64,000 nt of DNA from UBA2279 sp041595875 (GTDB taxonomy: Bacteria > Actinomycetota > Coriobacteriia > Anaerosomatales > Anaerosomataceae), in contig JBFHJN010000002.1 of assembly GCA_041595875.1 (NCBI GenBank), forward strand, positions 45,579 through 109,578, in the 5' to 3' direction. Shown here in pieces: positions 60,877 to 64,000 of the stretch. A program made the translations under genes and the position numbers. The notes beneath the pieces are model-generated. The model was given only the letters and a program-made list of their open reading frames with translations, had not been told where the DNA came from and searched no databases. Position 1 is the stretch's first letter, and every line of letters starts with the position of its first letter.

Positions 60877-60907
60877 CGAGACCCCCGGATGGAAGTCGGG
60901 GGTCTCG
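60877..60907. terminator. bidirectional terminator between M6 protease and sugar dehydrogenase
   Basis: CGAGACCCCCG (60877-60887) pairs perfectly with CGGGGGTCTCG (60897-60907). Confidence 0.8.
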
Positions 60908-60929
60908 TCGCATCTTCTTGCGTTCTAGT

Positions 60930-62180
60930 CTACTGCGCCACGATGCGGTAGATCGTGCCGCCGCTGATGTCCACGACGTAGAGCTCGCCGTCATCGTCTT
61001 CCCCAAAGCTTGTGAGCGGCATCCCGGTCTCCAAGAGCAGGCGGTTCTCGATCGTGCCATCGCTTGCGCGCCGCAGACCCCACAGCGAGCCGCTCCCGTA
61101 GTCGCCATACAGGTAGGTGCCCCACATCGCTTCATATGCCGAGCCGCGATAGACGTAGCCGCCGGTGACCGACTGCCCGGCTTTGCGGCCGTACTCGATG
61201 ACCGGTGGCGTGAAGTCGCCCGAAGCGGCTGTCGCTCCGGACGGATAGGGGTGTGTGGCCTCGTAGAGGTTCCAGCCGTAGTTCTCTCCGCCTGCCGAGG
61301 AGGCCGGTGCGAAGTCGATCTCTTCGTATGCGTTTTGCCCAACATCGCCTATCCACAGGTCGCCTGTGAGGCGGTCGAAGGAGAAGCGCCACGGGTTGCG
61401 CAGCCCGTATGCCCAGATCTCGGGTCGCGCACCGCTGGTGCCCACGAAGGGGTTGTCGTCCGGCACGGCGTACCCGGTGCTTCGCGTCTGGCTGCCGTCG
61501 CGCGTCACGTCGATGCGCAGCATCGCTCCAAGCAGCGTGCCCAGGTCCTGCCCGTTGCCTTCCGGGTCGCCCCGGCTGCCGCCGTCGCCCATGCCTATAT
61601 AGAGGTCGCCGTCGGGTCCAAAGGTGATCATCCCGCCGTTGTGGTTGCTGTAGGGTTGCGGGATGGTCAGCAGCTTCTCCTCGCTGGCGCGATCAGCCGC
61701 GCCGTCGCTTGAGAGGAACCGGGAGATGGTGGTGGCGCCGTCACGATCCGTGTAGTTCACGAAGAACATGCCGTCCTCGGCATATGACGGCGAGAAGGCG
61801 ATGCCTAAAAGGCCCCGCTCGCTTTCGGTGCTCACCACGTCGCTCAGGTCCAGGAACGGCTCTGCCGAGCGGACCCCGTTGCTGACTATCCACGCACGAC
61901 CGGTCTTCTCCAGGACATACAGCTGGCCGGTCTCGTCTCCGGCGCTCGTCACGAAGAGCGGGAACTCGAAGCCGTCGACCACCGGCTCCAGCGAGATGGT
62001 GAGCTGATCCAGCGGCACGGGTTGCGGTTCGTCGGGCTCAGGGGTGGGAGTGGATGTGGGTTCGGTCGGCGTCGATGCCACGACCACCGGCTCCCCCGTA
62101 CCCCCATTGCACGCGACAAGTGCGAACAACGCGCACGCCATCAGGACCGCTACTGCTAAGATCCGTCGCTGATACATCAT
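60930..62180 (-). CDS. PQQ-type glucose/sorbosone dehydrogenase lipoprotein
   Basis: The 416-residue protein has a lipoprotein signal with lipobox LVAC (Cys near 24) and a Thr/Pro linker. A six-bladed propeller of the GSDH family follows: GLLGIAFSP, SNHNGGMITFGPDGDLYIGMGDGG, AYGLRNPWRFSFD, GDLWIGDVGQNAYEEID. Such proteins oxidise sugars or sugar alcohols with PQQ (established), but PQQ synthesis is not visible here and anaerobic homologues may have other roles. ATG at 62180 follows GGGAG; 62201 and 62177 are alternatives. Confidence 0.85.
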   Translation of the reverse strand: MMYQRRILAVAVLMACALFALVACNGGTGEPVVVASTPTEPTSTPTPEPDEPQPVPLDQLTISLEPVVDGFEFPLFVTSAGDETGQLYVLEKTGRAWIVSNGVRSAEPFLDLSDVVSTESERGLLGIAFSPSYAEDGMFFVNYTDRDGATTISRFLSSDGAADRASEEKLLTIPQPYSNHNGGMITFGPDGDLYIGMGDGGSRGDPEGNGQDLGTLLGAMLRIDVTRDGSQTRSTGYAVPDDNPFVGTSGARPEIWAYGLRNPWRFSFDRLTGDLWIGDVGQNAYEEIDFAPASSAGGENYGWNLYEATHPYPSGATAASGDFTPPVIEYGRKAGQSVTGGYVYRGSAYEAMWGTYLYGDYGSGSLWGLRRASDGTIENRLLLETGMPLTSFGEDDDGELYVVDISGGTIYRIVAQ

Positions 62181-62268
62181 GCCCCCGTGATCTCCCGACA
62201 CGTCGCTGCGTCGATCATTACGTGGGTATGTTCCCGACTCTGGCCGGGGTGTGCATCAGGGCCGAACG

Positions 62269-63540
62269 CTACGTCAGCTTCTTGCTCAACTTCTTCTCGG
62301 CATCCTGTGCGAGGCGGAACTCGAAGGCCTTGCCCTTCTTGCGTTGCCCCAGATAGCCCGGCTCTACGAGCCTGAGGAAGTCCTGGCGCGCCGTCTCGTA
62401 GGCAAGCTCTCTCGTGCGGGCGTGGTGCTTGATCGTGAACGTGGTTTCAGGGTTCTTCAGCGCTCGATCCAGAATGAGCGCCTGGCGATGGTTGATGCCC
62501 AGCGCTCTGAAACGGGTGGTGACTTCCTTATAGCGGACGACCCGGCGTTCCAGTTCCCGTGCGCCCAGCTCCTTCGACGCGTGGATGACCTTGAGCTGCC
62601 GGATCATCACGGAGGTGAGGTCGCCGCTGTCTTGTGGGAGCTCTTTGAGTTCTCCGGGCGACCCCAGAATGCCGGTCACGTGATACCCGTGGCGGAGTGC
62701 GTACGCCATGGATACCAGACGGCTCACCAGGTAGTTGTATTGGTCGAACGGCTGGACACGCCGGATCCACCAGGCAAGCGCGAGTGCTTTGATCAGCGGG
62801 TGGACGAACGGTACGTCTAGGCTATCGGTGTAGGACTGCATCGCCTGTAGTTCGCCCATGATACGGGCGGGAGCGGTGGTGGATGCACGATCGCCTAGCG
62901 GAGGGATGTCGCTTGCCCTCAGCATGCCTGCATCGGGTTCACCTTCTTTGAGCAGCCGATGCACCTCGGTGATGTAGTCGGGTGTGATGGGCCGGAAGCG
63001 TGCATCCGGCAGGGAGCGCATCGTGCGATAGAAGCGCATGGCGACTATACCTGCCGAGCTGGTAGGGGGTACGTCGTCGTAGAGTGTGGCGATGACCTCG
63101 GCACGTGCATATTTGAGATCGGACTTCGTAGGTTCGCCATCCCCGGTCTTGCTAAGGGCCACGCGCACCGCTTCTTCAACCAGCAGACGGTCCTGAACGA
63201 TCCACTCCTCGTCAGAGGGAAGCCCGGTCTTTCCCACCATGTTGCGCGCTTCCCACGTGTCGATCTGGTAGAGGGCTTCCATGAGTTGCGCGGTAGGCGT
63301 CACGCGCACCTGGAAATCGCCCCAGGCACTCTCAAGCACCAGTAGCCCGGTGGCCATTCGTATTGCCGAGATAAGGCGCCACACCGACTCACGAGGAACG
63401 CCAACGCCAAAGCGGAGCGCGTTGAAGCCCTCGCGATCGTAGTACTCGGTGTTCGCTTCGGTGAAGAGTTGGTCGAGGCGACCGGACTCAAACGCTTTGA
63501 ACACCTTTGTGGCTTCAGACGGGTCTATGTCCAGAGTCAA
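62269..63540 (-). CDS. Fic-fold protein with degenerate active site
   Basis: The 423-residue protein has Fic-like helices around HPLIKALALAWWIRRVQPFDQYNYLVSRLVSMAYALRHGY. In active Fic proteins the sequence is HPFx(D/E)GN(G/K)R; here it is QPFDQYNYLVSR (Gln263), so the catalytic His and the GNGR are lost while PF, D, N and R remain. The C-terminus (about 340-423) is a winged-helix region of the Fic-associated type (INHRQALILDRALKNPE, YETARQDFLRLVEPGYLGQRKKGKAFEF). It is probably a non-enzymatic binding or regulatory protein (inference). TTG at 63540 follows AGGGGGA. Confidence 0.65.
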   Translation of the reverse strand: MTLDIDPSEATKVFKAFESGRLDQLFTEANTEYYDREGFNALRFGVGVPRESVWRLISAIRMATGLLVLESAWGDFQVRVTPTAQLMEALYQIDTWEARNMVGKTGLPSDEEWIVQDRLLVEEAVRVALSKTGDGEPTKSDLKYARAEVIATLYDDVPPTSSAGIVAMRFYRTMRSLPDARFRPITPDYITEVHRLLKEGEPDAGMLRASDIPPLGDRASTTAPARIMGELQAMQSYTDSLDVPFVHPLIKALALAWWIRRVQPFDQYNYLVSRLVSMAYALRHGYHVTGILGSPGELKELPQDSGDLTSVMIRQLKVIHASKELGARELERRVVRYKEVTTRFRALGINHRQALILDRALKNPETTFTIKHHARTRELAYETARQDFLRLVEPGYLGQRKKGKAFEFRLAQDAEKKLSKKLT

Positions 63541-63927
63541 TCGTCCCCCTGCTTTCTTCAGGTGTAGTACCTGATGCTTCGATGAAGAATATCACGCGCC
63601 TGCGGGGTACCGGCAGTGCGGTGGCGCGTTTGTCTCAACGGCTTAGTGTGTGTCGGCGGAGTACTGCTTTGTGCAAAAACGGTGTGAGTGACGTTACGCA
63701 TTCGGTCGGTAAACGTTTGCGGCTCTCTTGTGCAACCATTCACAAACTACTAATCACACAAACAGGAATACGATATCCCCTCGCCCCAATGGTACTGTAC
63801 GCCGGAAATATGCTTGCATGCAACCGTTTGCTACTAGATTGAACTTGACTAGTAAGAATTACCCTGCTTTGCTGAAATCAGGCAAATGGTCCACAGGGGG
63901 CCAGAGGTAAGGGAAAGGGGAGTGAAC
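63541..63927. other. intergenic region, 387 bp, AT-richer than its surroundings
   Basis: No convincing gene. It contains a TACTAG-N11-CTAGTA inverted repeat (63832-63854) and a promoter-like pair before the last gene. A small hairpin TTGC...GGCAA lies in the last part. I see nothing recognisable in 63541-63800. Confidence 0.5.
63845..63873 (+). promoter_or_regulatory. promoter-like pair for the last gene
   Basis: TTGACT (63845-63850), 17 bases, TTTGCT (63868-63873). The -35 overlaps the right arm of the TACTAG-N11-CTAGTA repeat. Confidence 0.45.
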
Positions 63928-64000
63928 ATGCAAAGAGAGCTTCTGTTCGATTCAGCCACATGGCTTGTGTGGCTGGCGCCGTTTATCGGCGTGCTTGCGG
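63928..64000 (+). CDS. start of a membrane protein, possibly a proton/sodium pyrophosphatase (partial)
   Basis: ATG at 63928 with GGGGAGTGA upstream opens MQRELLFDSATWLVWLAPFIGVLA and runs off the window. A helix begins at about residue 11. The WLAP..GVLA pattern is reminiscent of the first helix of membrane pyrophosphatases (HppA), but only 24 residues are visible, so this is a guess. Confidence 0.4.
   Translation, partial: MQRELLFDSATWLVWLAPFIGVLA

Noticed and set aside
63541..63800. AT-richer stretch as an origin or phage attachment site
   Set aside because: No DnaA boxes, integrase or repeat of a tRNA end was seen.

Overview
The DNA is GC-rich and looks like the chromosome of an anaerobic actinobacterium, most likely from the Coriobacteriia/Anaerosomatales side of the phylum (inference). 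Supporting signs are a pafB/pafC WYL-regulator pair, a DUF5679 mini-protein, the rpsF-ssb-rpsR-rplI-dnaB order, frequent GTG and TTG starts, a tRNA with encoded CCA, and a strictly anaerobic enzyme set (hybrid-cluster protein, tungsten-type aldehyde:ferredoxin oxidoreductase, B12-dependent ornithine aminomutase, a selenoprotein). I see no insertion sequence, prophage or CRISPR array.

Layout. 1-1470: pafC (cut by the window edge) and pafB on the minus strand. 1471-1808: a gap holding a candidate small RNA. 1809-6391: a GAF/PAS pseudo-kinase, a coiled-coil membrane protein, a 7-TM protein and a secreted protein. 6397-10018: a Crp/Fnr regulator facing a nitrosative-stress operon (YgbA-like, ferredoxin, hcp, small cytochrome). 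10080-15578: metallophosphoesterase, M28 peptidase, diguanylate cyclase, Lit-like membrane protein and DUF5679 protein. 15740-19278: a K+ uptake operon (two TrkA, an unlisted 43-residue membrane peptide, TrkH, an exported protein). 19338-24442: tRNA-Gly(CCC), an M23 peptidase-like protein, the ribosomal/replication cluster and a CoA-binding protein. 24439-24693: a glutaredoxin whose first active-site Cys codon is TGA followed by a SECIS-like hairpin. 24832-26220: a flavoprotein. 26246-32880: a complete YbhGFSR/CecR-like ABC-2 exporter operon.

33056-40784 carries the oxidative ornithine fermentation enzymes: ord, ortA, ortB, then oraS, oraE. Between these two blocks sits an ArsR-MFS-thioredoxin module that shares one operator sequence. 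The remaining pathway parts are scattered downstream: a MutL-like reactivase homologue (49732) and ornithine racemase orr (57327), the latter divergent from an aldehyde:ferredoxin oxidoreductase. Taken together, ornithine would be racemised (Orr), converted to 2,4-diaminopentanoate (OraSE), oxidised (Ord) and thiolysed (OrtAB) to alanine and acetyl-CoA.

40788-64000: lipoproteins, a second histidine-kinase-like protein lacking the phospho-acceptor His, a NAD(P)-binding protein, a 1334-residue exported protein with two c-type haem motifs, an MBL-fold lipoprotein, an RND exporter with its MarR regulator, an M6 metalloprotease, a PQQ-type sugar dehydrogenase lipoprotein, a Fic-fold protein with a destroyed active site, and the first codons of another membrane protein.

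The observations I rate highest are the selenocysteine glutaredoxin, the candidate anti-Shine-Dalgarno small RNA at 1563-1668, the shared TTCGA-N6-TCGAA operators of the ArsR module, the diheme giant surface protein, and the small peptide in the Trk operon.
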